From the NCBI GenBank assembly GCA_001798565.1, contig MGSR01000113.1, forward strand, positions 1-11,766: a DNA stretch of 11,766 nucleotides, in the 5' to 3' direction. The position numbers were made by a program, and so were the translations under genes. The stretch is from Deltaproteobacteria bacterium RIFCSPLOWO2_12_FULL_60_16 (GTDB lineage: Bacteria; Desulfobacterota; Binatia; UBA9968). This document shows positions 1 through 6,746 of this stretch, one piece after another (the first letter of the stretch is position 1; each line of letters starts with the position of its first letter). Below the pieces are notes generated by a model. That model was not told the DNA's origin. It was given only the letters and a program-made list of their open reading frames with translations, and searched no databases.

Positions 1-30
1 CTCTCTCCCCCGAGACTCTTAACGCGTCGA

Positions 31-855
31 CTAGCCGGTCGGGAGTCGGGAGGCGGCGCGCTCGATGAAATTTCTTAAGGCCCTGAAATAGGCCGCGCCG
101 CCGACGATGTAAGTATCGTTATGATGGGCGCCACGGATAGTGTAGAACTCCTTCGGCCCGACCGCGGCGGCAAAGACTTTTTTTCCCTGCTCGTAGGGCA
201 CCACCTCGTCCTGATCACCGTGCAGCACCAGCAGCGGGGCTCTGACCTTGGCGATCTTCTCGACCACGTCGTAGCGGGTGCGCAGGAGAGGACCGATGGG
301 CAGGAGCGGGAACGCCGCCCTGGCCATCTCACGGATGGATACGAAAGGGGTCTCGAGGATGAGGGCGAGGCAGTCTTCGCGGGCGGCAAGGTCGGCCGCC
401 ACGGCCGCCCCCAGAGAGCGGCCGAAGAAAATGATCCGTTTGGGCTCCACGTCAGCTCTGGAGCGCAGGTACTGAAGCGCGGCTGTTGCGTCTTTGTAGG
501 TCCCCTCCTCGGAGACTTTTCCTCCGCTGCGGCCGTAGCCCCGGTAGTCGAAGATGAAGACGCTGATGTTCACCTGCTGGTGCAGCAGCTTGAGGTTCTC
601 CACGCGATGGCTGATGTTGCCGGCGTTGCCGTGGGCCCAGAGCAGGGTGATCTTCGAGCCCTGGTAGGGCACGAACCAGCCGTTGAGGCGGACCCCGTCG
701 CCGGTGGTAAAGAAGACATCCTCAAACGAGAGCCCGGCGTCCCTCGGTGTCACGTCGACCGTGGAGTCCGGGAAAAAAATGAATCTTTCTTCCATCGGGC
801 AGCCCCAAGACAGGATAGGGAAGAGCAATAGCAGAAAGGAAAGAGCCTTTTTCAC
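31..855 (-). CDS. Exported or membrane-anchored alpha/beta hydrolase (Bem46/ABHD13-like)
   Basis: A 274-residue serine hydrolase of the alpha/beta fold; the substrate cannot be read from sequence. The N-terminus (MKKALSFLLLLFPILSWGC) is a hydrophobic export signal. It ends in a Cys at residue 19 after Ser-Trp-Gly, a poor lipobox, so lipoprotein status is uncertain. The body shows the oxyanion-side HGNAGN (75-80), DYRGYGRSGG (103-112), the nucleophile elbow GRSLG with Ser147, then HGDQDEVVP with the likely catalytic Asp216, and GAHHND with the likely catalytic His245. This layout and length match the Bem46/ABHD13-type 'alpha/beta hydrolase' family. The start is GTG at 855-853; an in-frame TGA lies just upstream, so no longer start is possible. 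No strong Shine-Dalgarno is visible. It lies 67 bp downstream of the LeuA-dimer-like gene on the same strand and is probably co-transcribed with it. Family call is firm; physiological role is unknown. Confidence 0.9.
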   Translation of the reverse strand: MKKALSFLLLLFPILSWGCPMEERFIFFPDSTVDVTPRDAGLSFEDVFFTTGDGVRLNGWFVPYQGSKITLLWAHGNAGNISHRVENLKLLHQQVNISVFIFDYRGYGRSGGKVSEEGTYKDATAALQYLRSRADVEPKRIIFFGRSLGAAVAADLAAREDCLALILETPFVSIREMARAAFPLLPIGPLLRTRYDVVEKIAKVRAPLLVLHGDQDEVVPYEQGKKVFAAAVGPKEFYTIRGAHHNDTYIVGGAAYFRALRNFIERAASRLPTG

Positions 856-922
856 ATCAAGTCATTTCTGTGAAAGGCGGGGCTTCGTGCCGGGCGGCGC
901 AGCCGGCGGCTCTCCTGGCCCC

Positions 923-1444
923 TCAGTGTTTGTGCTCTTCCCTCAGCTTCCACTCCAGTCCGTCGATGATGCACTCGACGCTCGCCTGCAATATGTCCTC
1001 GGCTACGCCTACGGTTCCCCATCGCTCCTTGCCGTCGGAAAAGATGCCCAGCACCCGCACGGGGGCCCCGGCCCCTCTTTCCTCGTCGTCGTCGGATATC
1101 TCGCCGTGGTGGAGCAGGCGCACGTCAAACTCCTCCAGGCGCACCTCGGAGAGCTGGGGGTAGTGCCTTTCCAGGACCTTGCGCATGGCGTTGTCCACCG
1201 CGTGGACCGCGCCGCGGCCGCTGGCGGCCACCAGCTCCTGGGCGCCGAAGATCTCGATCAAAACGGAGGCCTCGGTGGCGCTTCTCAACCCTTCCGGCGC
1301 GTCGAAGTCCACCTGATCGTCGATCTTGCAGCGCAGGACCCGAAACGGCTTCAGATAATCCTCCCGCTTGCGGATCGCCATGAGCTCGAAAGAAGCCCAA
1401 GCCCCATCCAAGCGAAAGAAAATCTCCTTGAGTTCCTTCTCCAT
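923..1444 (-). CDS. Stand-alone LeuA-type allosteric (dimerisation) domain protein, CimA C-terminus-like
   Basis: A 173-residue protein that aligns by eye with the C-terminal regulatory domain of (R)-citramalate synthase/2-isopropylmalate synthase and nothing more. Diagnostic blocks are the N-terminal DGAWASFELMAIRK (13-26), which resembles the ADASFELL segment opening that domain in CimA; GRGAVHAVDNAMRKVL (76-91), resembling the family's GNGPVNALDxALRKAL; and WGTVGVAEDILQASVECI (142-159), resembling WGTVGVSENIIEASWQAL. In LeuA/CimA this domain binds the feedback inhibitor (leucine or isoleucine) and dimerises. The HMGL-like catalytic TIM barrel is absent, and upstream DNA (1445-1588) is too short to hold it. 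An acidic loop (SDDDEERGAG, 117-126) precedes the last strand block. The start at 1444 is supported by AGGAGG six bases upstream. It heads a two-gene unit with the hydrolase. The domain call is good; a free-standing regulatory or ligand-binding role is inference. Confidence 0.8.
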   Translation of the reverse strand: MEKELKEIFFRLDGAWASFELMAIRKREDYLKPFRVLRCKIDDQVDFDAPEGLRSATEASVLIEIFGAQELVAASGRGAVHAVDNAMRKVLERHYPQLSEVRLEEFDVRLLHHGEISDDDEERGAGAPVRVLGIFSDGKERWGTVGVAEDILQASVECIIDGLEWKLREEHKH

Positions 1445-1450
1445 AAGATA

Positions 1451-1456
1451 CCTCCT
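1451..1456 (-). promoter_or_regulatory. Strong Shine-Dalgarno of the LeuA-dimer-like gene
   Basis: Read on the minus strand this is AGGAGG, followed by six bases (TATCTT) and then the ATG at 1444-1442. It is the best ribosome-binding site in the window and settles the start of that gene. Confidence 0.8.
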
Positions 1457-1494
1457 GTGAGGAAGAAGAGGCCCTTGGTCGAAAAAATCGCCTT

Positions 1495-1522
1495 ATTATA
1501 GCTCCGCTCTATAAAATGGCCA
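1495..1522 (-). promoter_or_regulatory. Candidate sigma70-type promoter for the minus-strand unit
   Basis: On the minus strand a perfect TATAAT lies at 1500-1495. Sixteen bases further upstream is TGGCCA (1522-1517), which matches the -35 consensus at four of six positions. Transcription would start near 1488, leaving a leader of about 45 bases that includes the AGGAGG ribosome site. It sits in the AT-rich part of the divergent intergenic region, where a promoter is expected. The -35 box is weak, so this is a plausible candidate and not a proven site. Confidence 0.4.
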
Positions 1523-1588
1523 GGGCAAATATATCGCCTGAAAAATATTTTCAAACCGGTCGGAGTTTGCTATGATTGAGGCCGCGTT

Positions 1589-2158
1589 ATGGAAAAGAAG
1601 CTGCCAACAGATCGGCTGCAGGGGTTTTTTCTCGACCTGACGCGCCAGAGCTTCGGGCAGTTGGGCATCAACGACGCTACGGTGGCGCGATACGTGGCTG
1701 ACGTGCTGACCGATTTCGCGAGCAGCGACAGTCTCTATCGCGTCCGTTCGCGTGCCGGCAGGAAATTGGACAGCGTGGTGGAGGTGCTGGCCGAGCGGCG
1801 CCCGGCGGCGCAGCGCGAGAGCGGCATCCTCAGGGAGAGGGCGATGCGCAAGTATCTGGGAGATTATACCCTCTTCATGAGCGGCATCTTCCGCTCCTAC
1901 GTGGAGGGCAAGGGCTTTCTCGACTACTATCTGGAAGAGGGCAGACGCTCCTACTGGACGGTTTCGGAGCTGGACCTGTCGCTTTACCGCACAGGCTTCT
2001 TCCTCTTTCAGGAGCTCTCCAAAAAGTTCGAATACTATTCGGGCGCCCTGGATTACATGCGCAAGGCCTATTTCGCCCCGGAGCCCGGGGAAGATCCGTT
2101 CGCCGGATTCCTGAAGCAGGTCGAGGGCTGGATCGAAGTTAATTTGAAAGAAAATTAG
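1589..2158 (+). CDS. Conserved-looking hypothetical protein, helical and tyrosine-rich
   Basis: A 189-residue protein with no signal peptide, no membrane segment and no cysteine, so it is probably cytoplasmic and mostly helical. I do not recognise a named family. The features that stand out are GDYTLFMSGIFRSYV (91-105), DYYLEEGRRSYWT (112-124), and a following FLFQELSKKFEYYSG (138-152). This run of aromatic and Gly-Asp motifs looks like a conserved core, and it reminds me of uncharacterised bacterial proteins with a GDxSLFxxGFF...DYYxxxGxxAY pattern; that recollection is unverified. The start ATG at 1589 has GAGG (1578-1581) seven bases upstream. The gene opens the plus-strand series and lies 47 bp before mltG. 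Position beside mltG might hint at an envelope or division link, but nothing in the protein shows it. Confidence 0.75.
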   Translation: MEKKLPTDRLQGFFLDLTRQSFGQLGINDATVARYVADVLTDFASSDSLYRVRSRAGRKLDSVVEVLAERRPAAQRESGILRERAMRKYLGDYTLFMSGIFRSYVEGKGFLDYYLEEGRRSYWTVSELDLSLYRTGFFLFQELSKKFEYYSGALDYMRKAYFAPEPGEDPFAGFLKQVEGWIEVNLKEN

Positions 2159-2205
2159 CTCGCGCCGCGCTCCTCCGTGTTTTCCCGCCAACGCTGGAAC
2201 CCTTT

Positions 2206-3222
2206 GTGGCCGTCAAGTATCTTCTCTTTACCTTCTACTTTGCCGCTCTCTCGGCCCTCCTTTTCGGCGCTTTCCTCCTGGCTTTCCTTTTTCGTCCGCC
2301 GTTACAGGAGCCGCAGAGGGTGGAGGTGAAAGTGGAGCGGGGCGAGCCCCTCTCCGCCATTGTCCAGAGGCTCAAGGATCATGGGGTGATCTCCAACGAG
2401 AGGCTTTTTTCCTTCTGGGCCCGGTTGTGGGGTTTGGATAAGAAGATCCACTGGGGTCTGTATCGCTTCGAGCTCCCCCTGCCGCCGCGGCAGGTGCTGG
2501 ACCAGATGCAGTTGGGAAAGGGGGTGTTTCACCGGGTTACCGTGCCCGAAGGGCTGACGGTCAGAGAGACCGCCGAACTCCTGGAAAAGGTCGCGCTCGC
2601 GAATAAAGAACGGTTCCTGGCCGAGGCGGCAAAGTCCGAGCTCCTCTCTGTCGTTGGCCTGGAGGCGAGAGGAATCGAAGGCTACCTCTTTCCGAACACC
2701 TATTATTTCACCCCTTTCGCGACCGAGAGGGATATCGTCATCGCCATGGTCGAGCAATTTCGGGCAAGTTTCAATTCGCGGCTCGAGGAGCGGGCTAGAG
2801 AGATGGGGCTCGACGTGCACCAGGCGGTGACGCTGGCCTCCTTGATCGAAAAGGAGACCGGCATCGATGAGGAGCGCCCCCTGATCTCCGCGGTGTTTCA
2901 CAATCGCTTGAGGGCGAGGATACCCCTGCAAAGCGATCCCACGGTGATTTACGGCATGAAGCGCTTCAGCGGAACCCTGACCCGCAAGGATCTGCGAAAT
3001 CCGACCCCTTACAACACCTATCGCATCCCCGGACTTCCGCCCGGGCCCATCTGCAGCCCGGGCCTTGCCTCTCTTCGCGCCGCTCTCCAGCCCGCCCGGG
3101 TTCCTTACCTCTACTTTGTCTCCAGGAATGACGGCTCCAACGTCTTTTCCGTCAGCCTGGCGGAGCACAACCGCGCGGTTAGAATGTACCAGAGCGGCAA
3201 GCGCGGGCGCGCCGGAGGTTAG
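2206..3222 (+). CDS. mltG: Endolytic murein transglycosylase MltG (YceG family)
   Basis: A 338-residue inner-membrane lytic transglycosylase that cuts nascent glycan strands in the periplasm and is thought to set glycan length or terminate polymerisation. One N-terminal membrane segment (about 5-29) is followed by a LysM-like region (about 38-90) and the YceG catalytic domain. Diagnostic motifs are GIEGYLFPNTYYF (156-168), ASLIEKETG (211-219) with Glu215 in the place of the catalytic Glu of E. coli MltG (Glu218), LQSDPTVIYG (241-250), NPTPYNTYR (265-273) and GLPPGPICSPG (276-286). Length is typical. The start is GTG at 2206 and places the membrane helix right at the N-terminus, as usual for the family; the ribosome site is weak (no more than GGA upstream). 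The protein appears complete and active. It is 47 bp after the hypothetical gene and 60 bp before the MoxR-associated membrane protein; no terminator hairpin is seen at either side. Confidence 0.95.
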   Translation: MAVKYLLFTFYFAALSALLFGAFLLAFLFRPPLQEPQRVEVKVERGEPLSAIVQRLKDHGVISNERLFSFWARLWGLDKKIHWGLYRFELPLPPRQVLDQMQLGKGVFHRVTVPEGLTVRETAELLEKVALANKERFLAEAAKSELLSVVGLEARGIEGYLFPNTYYFTPFATERDIVIAMVEQFRASFNSRLEERAREMGLDVHQAVTLASLIEKETGIDEERPLISAVFHNRLRARIPLQSDPTVIYGMKRFSGTLTRKDLRNPTPYNTYRIPGLPPGPICSPGLASLRAALQPARVPYLYFVSRNDGSNVFSVSLAEHNRAVRMYQSGKRGRAGG

Positions 3223-3256
3223 GTGCTGCTGCGTTTTAGCCCGCGTTCGGACATGC

Positions 3257-3262
3257 TATATT
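3257..3262 (+). promoter_or_regulatory. Possible -10 element of an internal promoter before the MoxR-locus genes
   Basis: The 60-bp gap after mltG contains TATATT in a locally AT-rich stretch, about 20-25 bases before the next start, so a transcript would retain the AGGGAG ribosome site. No convincing -35 box is seen at the right distance (TTTTAG, 3234-3239, is poor). It could separate expression of the MoxR-type locus from mltG, but support is thin. Confidence 0.2.
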
Positions 3263-3274
3263 TGTACGTCTAAT

Positions 3275-3280
3275 AGGGAG
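3275..3280 (+). promoter_or_regulatory. Shine-Dalgarno that favours the ATG at 3289
   Basis: AGGGAG lies eight bases before the ATG at 3289 and only two bases before the ATG at 3283. The spacing favours the second ATG, which would shorten the membrane protein by two residues. Confidence 0.5.
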
Positions 3281-3282
3281 AG

Positions 3283-4572
3283 ATGGAGATGCCTGAAAAG
3301 TTGGGATCGCCTGAAAGGATCGCGGGGCGCCTGGCCGGCCGTCTTAAACGGCATCTGTGGTGGGACACTTTACTGGTGTTGTTTCCGCCTCTTTTTGCCG
3401 TCACCTCGCTGGGATTTTTACCCTATGGCGCGGCCTGGAGACCGGGGGTGGCATGGATCGGCGTCGGCGCACTGCTCGCGGCATCGGCTTTCCTCATCGG
3501 GCTTTGGCGGGCGCGCGGCGCGGCCGCCTCGGTCCGGCAGGCCGCCCGGTTGATCGACCGGAAAGTGGCGGGACAGGAGCGCTTTGTTACCTTAGCGACG
3601 ATGGACCCGTCGGCTTGCCCGCCCTTCTTGACGGCCCGTTTGCGTGATGAGGCGGCCGGTCTCGCGCCTCGCCTGAAGCTGGAAAGGGATTTCCCTTACC
3701 GGATCAAACCGTCCTTCTTTCAATCGTTGATCCTTTCGCTATCCATGATCCTGTTATTTCTTTTGCTCCCACAGATCGCCCCCGTGCTGACTTCAGAGAG
3801 ACCCGGTGGTGAGTTGATGCGCTCCGCCGAGCAGTTAGCGCGGATACCCGGCTTCTCGGAGCTCGCCCGCAAGCTCGAGGCGTTGGCGGCCCGCCTTCAG
3901 GAGCCTGCCCTGACCGATGCGGCAAGGCGCGCCCTGGTGCGCGAGATGCTGGCTCAATTGGCAAGGCAGCGCGCCGCCGAACAGCAGCCGGGGGGAGCGG
4001 GCGGCGAGCTGCTGGATCAGGCGGGAGACGCCCTGCGCAGATTGGCGCAGGGGTTGGAGCGCGGGGAAGAGCGCGGCGGCGAGTCGGGACAGGGCGAAGG
4101 CAAGGAAGGGCGCGGGGAAGCGGGCGGCCTGGCGAACAGGGAGCTGGCGGGGAAGGAGCCCGGTCCCGGAGAAAAGCAGCAGCCGGAGAAAAAGCGGCCG
4201 GAGACGGGTCCGGGTAAAGGAGAAGGGGAGGGGAAAGATAAAAGCAGAGAGATGAAAGGGGCGGGAAAAGAGCAAGGCGGCGGCACAGGCGGCAGGAACC
4301 TCGGGGAAGAGATCCCGACGGGCAAATCGGCCGAAAGGTTTCTTAAGCCCGGAGAACAGGTGGAAAAGGGAATGAAAGGCGCGCGCTTCGTTACCGTTCA
4401 GTTGCCTGAACAGGAAGCGGCGAGGGAGGGCGGCGACAGCGCTCGAGGCCAGGGGAGGCAGATCCGCCCCAAGACGGCGGTCAGTAATGTTCCTCTGCGC
4501 CGGCCCGACAACCCGGAGGCCGCCGCCGAAAAACAGCCGCTGCCCCTGGAATACCGCGGGTTGATTCGTTAG
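3283..4572 (+). CDS. MoxR-locus membrane protein with long charged Gly/Glu/Lys-rich periplasmic tail (DUF4175-like)
   Basis: A 429-residue protein found at the place where MoxR/BatA-type loci often carry a large DUF4175-like membrane protein; I infer kinship from layout and from context. Three hydrophobic segments are visible (about 28-46, 53-75 and 146-167). Arg-rich sequence at 20-23 and 76-93 argues for a cytoplasmic N-terminus and cytoplasmic 76-145, leaving 168-429 in the periplasm. Residues 180-260 are helical, with an Ala/Leu/Arg pattern that could be a coiled coil. Residues about 233-345 are low complexity, rich in Gly, Glu and Lys, followed by short conserved-looking blocks (ERFLKPGEQVEKG, 351-363; PLEYRGLIR at the extreme C-terminus). 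Start choice: the AGGGAG at 3275-3280 is only two bases from the ATG at 3283 but eight from the ATG at 3289, so translation may begin at Met3. It ends 12 bp before the MoxR gene. A role as a membrane partner of MoxR is inference. Confidence 0.7.
   Translation: MEMPEKLGSPERIAGRLAGRLKRHLWWDTLLVLFPPLFAVTSLGFLPYGAAWRPGVAWIGVGALLAASAFLIGLWRARGAAASVRQAARLIDRKVAGQERFVTLATMDPSACPPFLTARLRDEAAGLAPRLKLERDFPYRIKPSFFQSLILSLSMILLFLLLPQIAPVLTSERPGGELMRSAEQLARIPGFSELARKLEALAARLQEPALTDAARRALVREMLAQLARQRAAEQQPGGAGGELLDQAGDALRRLAQGLERGEERGGESGQGEGKEGRGEAGGLANRELAGKEPGPGEKQQPEKKRPETGPGKGEGEGKDKSREMKGAGKEQGGGTGGRNLGEEIPTGKSAERFLKPGEQVEKGMKGARFVTVQLPEQEAAREGGDSARGQGRQIRPKTAVSNVPLRRPDNPEAAAEKQPLPLEYRGLIR
4206..4233 (+). 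other. Potential G-quadruplex motif inside the low-complexity coding region
   Basis: Four G-runs (GGG 4206-4208, GGG 4212-4214, GGGG 4225-4228, GGGG 4230-4233) lie on the coding strand, with loops of 3, 10 and 1 bases. They sit inside a strongly purine-rich stretch (about 3990-4330) that encodes the Gly/Glu/Lys tail. The long middle loop makes this a marginal candidate, and codon content alone could explain it. Confidence 0.25.
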
Positions 4573-4574
4573 CC

Positions 4575-4580
4575 GAGGAA
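4575..4580 (+). promoter_or_regulatory. Shine-Dalgarno of the MoxR gene
   Basis: GAGGAA lies in the 12-bp gap just after the preceding TAG, four to six bases before the ATG at 4585. Its placement fits coupled translation within one transcript. Confidence 0.6.
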
Positions 4581-4584
4581 AATT

Positions 4585-5568
4585 ATGGAGCCGGAAAAGT
4601 ATCGCGAGCTGTTCTTGCAACTGGAGGCCGAGGTACGGAAAGTCATCGTCGGCCATGCGGATGTGATCCGCAAAGTGCTCGTGGCATTTTTTGCCGGCGG
4701 CCACGTGCTGCTGGAGGGAGTGCCGGGCCTGGGCAAGACCCTGCTGATCAAATCCTTAAGCCGGGCCTTGGGGCTTTCCTTCAAGCGGGTGCAATTCACG
4801 CCCGATCTCATGCCCTCGGATATCATCGGCACCCAGGTGCTCGCGGAGAGCGACGGCCGCAGGGAGTTTCAATTCAAGAAGGGGCCGATTTTTGCCCAGG
4901 TCATCCTGGCGGATGAGATCAACCGCGCCACGCCGAAAACCCAATCGGCTGTTTTGGAGGCGATGGAGGAAAAACAGGTGACCGTTTTCGGCGAGAGCTA
5001 CCCGCTCGACTCTCCGTTTATGGTGCTGGCGACACAGAACCCCATAGAGCTGGAGGGGACCTATCCCCTGCCGGAAGCGCAGCTCGATCGCTTTTTCTTC
5101 AAGCTCCTGGTCTCCCCCCCTTCCCCGCGGGATTTGGGAGAGATCTTGCAGCGGACCACAGGCGCCGGGCTGCGCGAGGCGAGTCGGGTTTTTGCTCACG
5201 ACGGCGCGGCGGCCGTCGCTCAGATGCAGCAGTTGCTGCGCCAGGTGATCATCGCGCCGCCGCTCGAAGACTACGTGGTGCGGCTTGTCCATGCGACCCA
5301 GCCGGCGGCAGGAAAAGGGAATACGATCGCCGCGGTCCATGAGTATCTGCGCTTCGGCTCGAGCCCGCGCGGCGCCCAGGCGATCATCCTGGGAGCCAAG
5401 GGGAACGCCCTGGTCGAGGGCAGGGTGCACGTGAGTTATGAGGATATCGAAACGGTGATCTATCCGGCGCTGCGCCATCGCCTGATCCTCAATTTCCAGG
5501 CCGAAGCGGAAAATATCAATGCCGATCAGATCCTGGCGACTCTGGTGAAGAAGGTCCCGCGGGACTGA
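4585..5568 (+). CDS. MoxR-family AAA+ ATPase
   Basis: A 327-residue cytoplasmic AAA+ ATPase of the MoxR family. These act as chaperone-like motors together with vWA proteins, for example in maturing methanol dehydrogenase or other metal/cofactor proteins. Motifs in order: Walker A GVPGLGKT (45-52) with Lys51, Walker B VILADEINRA (106-115) with Asp110-Glu111, sensor 1 ATQNP (149-153), arginine-finger region QLDRFFF (166-172) with Arg169, and sensor 2 FGSSPRGA (257-264) with Arg262. FTPDLMPSDIIGT (71-83) is the usual MoxR loop. All catalytic residues are present and the length is typical, so the enzyme should be active. The ATG is preceded by GAGG (4575-4578) six bases upstream. It follows the membrane protein by 12 bp. 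A sugar dehydrogenase gene separates it from the DUF58 gene that usually comes straight after. Confidence 0.95.
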   Translation: MEPEKYRELFLQLEAEVRKVIVGHADVIRKVLVAFFAGGHVLLEGVPGLGKTLLIKSLSRALGLSFKRVQFTPDLMPSDIIGTQVLAESDGRREFQFKKGPIFAQVILADEINRATPKTQSAVLEAMEEKQVTVFGESYPLDSPFMVLATQNPIELEGTYPLPEAQLDRFFFKLLVSPPSPRDLGEILQRTTGAGLREASRVFAHDGAAAVAQMQQLLRQVIIAPPLEDYVVRLVHATQPAAGKGNTIAAVHEYLRFGSSPRGAQAIILGAKGNALVEGRVHVSYEDIETVIYPALRHRLILNFQAEAENINADQILATLVKKVPRD

Positions 5569-5584
5569 GGGAGATCGCGCCATC

Positions 5585-6691
5585 TTGAGAATAGTCCTTT
5601 TTCTGCTCTTGGCCGGCGCGAGCCTCCTCTGCCTGCCGCCGCCGGCGCTCTCAGAGTCCGCGGCGACCCCCGGGGTCGAGGTCGTGGCCTCAGGACTGGA
5701 GACGCCCTGGGCGATCGCGTTTGCCCCGGACGGCCGCATATTCCTCACCGAAAGAGCCGGCCGTATCCGGATCATCAAAGACGGAAAATTGCAGAAAGAG
5801 CCATGGATGGTCATGGACGCCTATGATACGGGCGAGGCGGGACTCATGGGCTTGGCCTTGGATCCGGAGTTTTCACGCAACCGTTTTGTCTACGTGGCCT
5901 ACAGCTATCGCGACCCGGGCGGGGCGCTCAAGAATCGCCTGGTGCGGCTGCGCGAGGATCCGGCCACGGGCCGGGGCGAGAGGGAGAGGGTGCTGGTCGA
6001 CGAGGTTGCCGGGAGCGGCAACCATAACGGCGGGCGGGTGAAGTTCGGACCTGACGGGAGACTCTACTGGACGATGGGGGATGCGCAGTATACGCGTTTT
6101 TCTCAAGAGCTATCCTCCCTCAACGGCAAGATCCTCCGTCTCAATCCGGACGGGACGGTCCCGGCGGACAATCCCTTTGCCGGCTCCCCGGTCTATTCTT
6201 ACGGTCACCGAAATCCTCAAGGACTGGCTTGGCAGCCGGCGAGCGGCCGGCTCTACTCTACGGAACATGGCCCGAGCGGCCTGCTGGACTGCTGCAAGGA
6301 TGAGGTGAATCTGATCGAGCCGGGCAAAAACTACGGCTGGCCGGTTATCAAAGGCGATGAAACCAAACAGGGAATGGTCACGCCGGTTGGCCACAGCGGC
6401 GACAGCGAGACCTGGGCGCCGGGCGGCGCCGCCTTCGTCACGCGCGGAGCATGGGCCGGGTCGCTTCTCTTTACCGGGCTGCGCGGGCAATCTCTTTACC
6501 GCCTCGTCCTGGATCCCAAAGATCCCCGCAAGGTGGTCTCCTTCGAGCGCTTGTTTTCCCGCCAGTTCGGCCGGCTGCGCGACGTCGTCGAGGGGCCGGA
6601 CCGGAAGATCTACATGCTCACCAGCAACCGCGACGGCCGCGGCCGGCCCGCGCCCGACGACGACCGGGTGCTGCGGCTGAGCTTTAAATGA
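5585..6691 (+). CDS. Periplasmic PQQ-dependent sugar dehydrogenase (GSDH/sorbosone dehydrogenase family)
   Basis: A 368-residue exported beta-propeller quinoprotein of the glucose/sorbosone dehydrogenase family (soluble aldose dehydrogenase type), which oxidises sugars with PQQ and calcium. A signal peptide (about 1-25, ending ALSES) implies periplasmic location. Family blocks are GLETPWAIAFAPDG (37-50), TERAGRIRII (55-64), GEAGLMGLALDPEF (83-96), NHNGGRVKFGPDG (146-158) with His147 in the catalytic-base position, SYGHRNPQGLAW (205-216), DEVNLIEPGKNYGWPVI (239-255) and TWAPGGAAF (276-284). Two adjacent cysteines (236-237) lie just before the DEVNLI block, an unusual detail. The start is TTG at 5585, with GGGAG (5569-5573) eleven bases upstream; no in-frame ATG would leave an intact signal peptide. 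It lies 16 bp after MoxR and 55 bp before DUF58. True sugar substrate, and even PQQ use, remain unproven; no PQQ synthesis gene is in the window. Confidence 0.88.
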   Translation: MRIVLFLLLAGASLLCLPPPALSESAATPGVEVVASGLETPWAIAFAPDGRIFLTERAGRIRIIKDGKLQKEPWMVMDAYDTGEAGLMGLALDPEFSRNRFVYVAYSYRDPGGALKNRLVRLREDPATGRGERERVLVDEVAGSGNHNGGRVKFGPDGRLYWTMGDAQYTRFSQELSSLNGKILRLNPDGTVPADNPFAGSPVYSYGHRNPQGLAWQPASGRLYSTEHGPSGLLDCCKDEVNLIEPGKNYGWPVIKGDETKQGMVTPVGHSGDSETWAPGGAAFVTRGAWAGSLLFTGLRGQSLYRLVLDPKDPRKVVSFERLFSRQFGRLRDVVEGPDRKIYMLTSNRDGRGRPAPDDDRVLRLSFK

Positions 6692-6746
6692 TCCGCCGAT
6701 CTTTTCCGGGACCAACTGGACTCATAACTTGACTGATACCTGACCT

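Larger units (their letters stand above)
1445..1588. promoter_or_regulatory. Divergent intergenic region
   Basis: These 144 bp separate the minus-strand pair from the plus-strand series and are clearly more AT-rich than the surrounding genes, especially 1485-1580. They must hold promoters for both directions. The minus-strand promoter and ribosome site are listed separately; no convincing plus-strand promoter with a proper leader could be placed, and no operator repeat was found. Confidence 0.6.

Noticed and set aside
20..33. ACGCGTCGACTAG, resembling a cloning linker (MluI/SalI sites) at the left edge
   Set aside because: The stop codon of the hydrolase begins within it and the sequence continues smoothly on both sides; overlapping restriction sites are common by chance in GC-rich DNA, and only 30 bases of flank are available.
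121..831. 236-residue open frame on the plus strand opposite the hydrolase gene
   Set aside because: It is the antisense shadow of a clear hydrolase with a full catalytic triad; its translation has no recognisable motif and is typical of spurious frames in GC-rich DNA.
889..907. GCCGG...CCGGC inverted repeat between the two minus-strand genes
   Set aside because: A five-base stem with a nine-base loop and no T-run on either side; chance is likely in GC-rich sequence and it is not a credible terminator.
1548..1576. Possible plus-strand promoter TTTTCA - 17 bases - TATGAT before the 189-residue gene
   Set aside because: The boxes and spacing look fair, but transcription would start near 1583, after the GAGG ribosome site (1578-1581), leaving a leader of about six bases. 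The two signals cannot both be used, so I did not list it.
3835..4704. 289-residue antisense frame opposite the low-complexity membrane protein gene
   Set aside because: It owes its length to the purine-skewed coding tract, runs into the MoxR gene start, and is a Leu/Pro/Phe/Arg-rich shadow with no ribosome site or motif.
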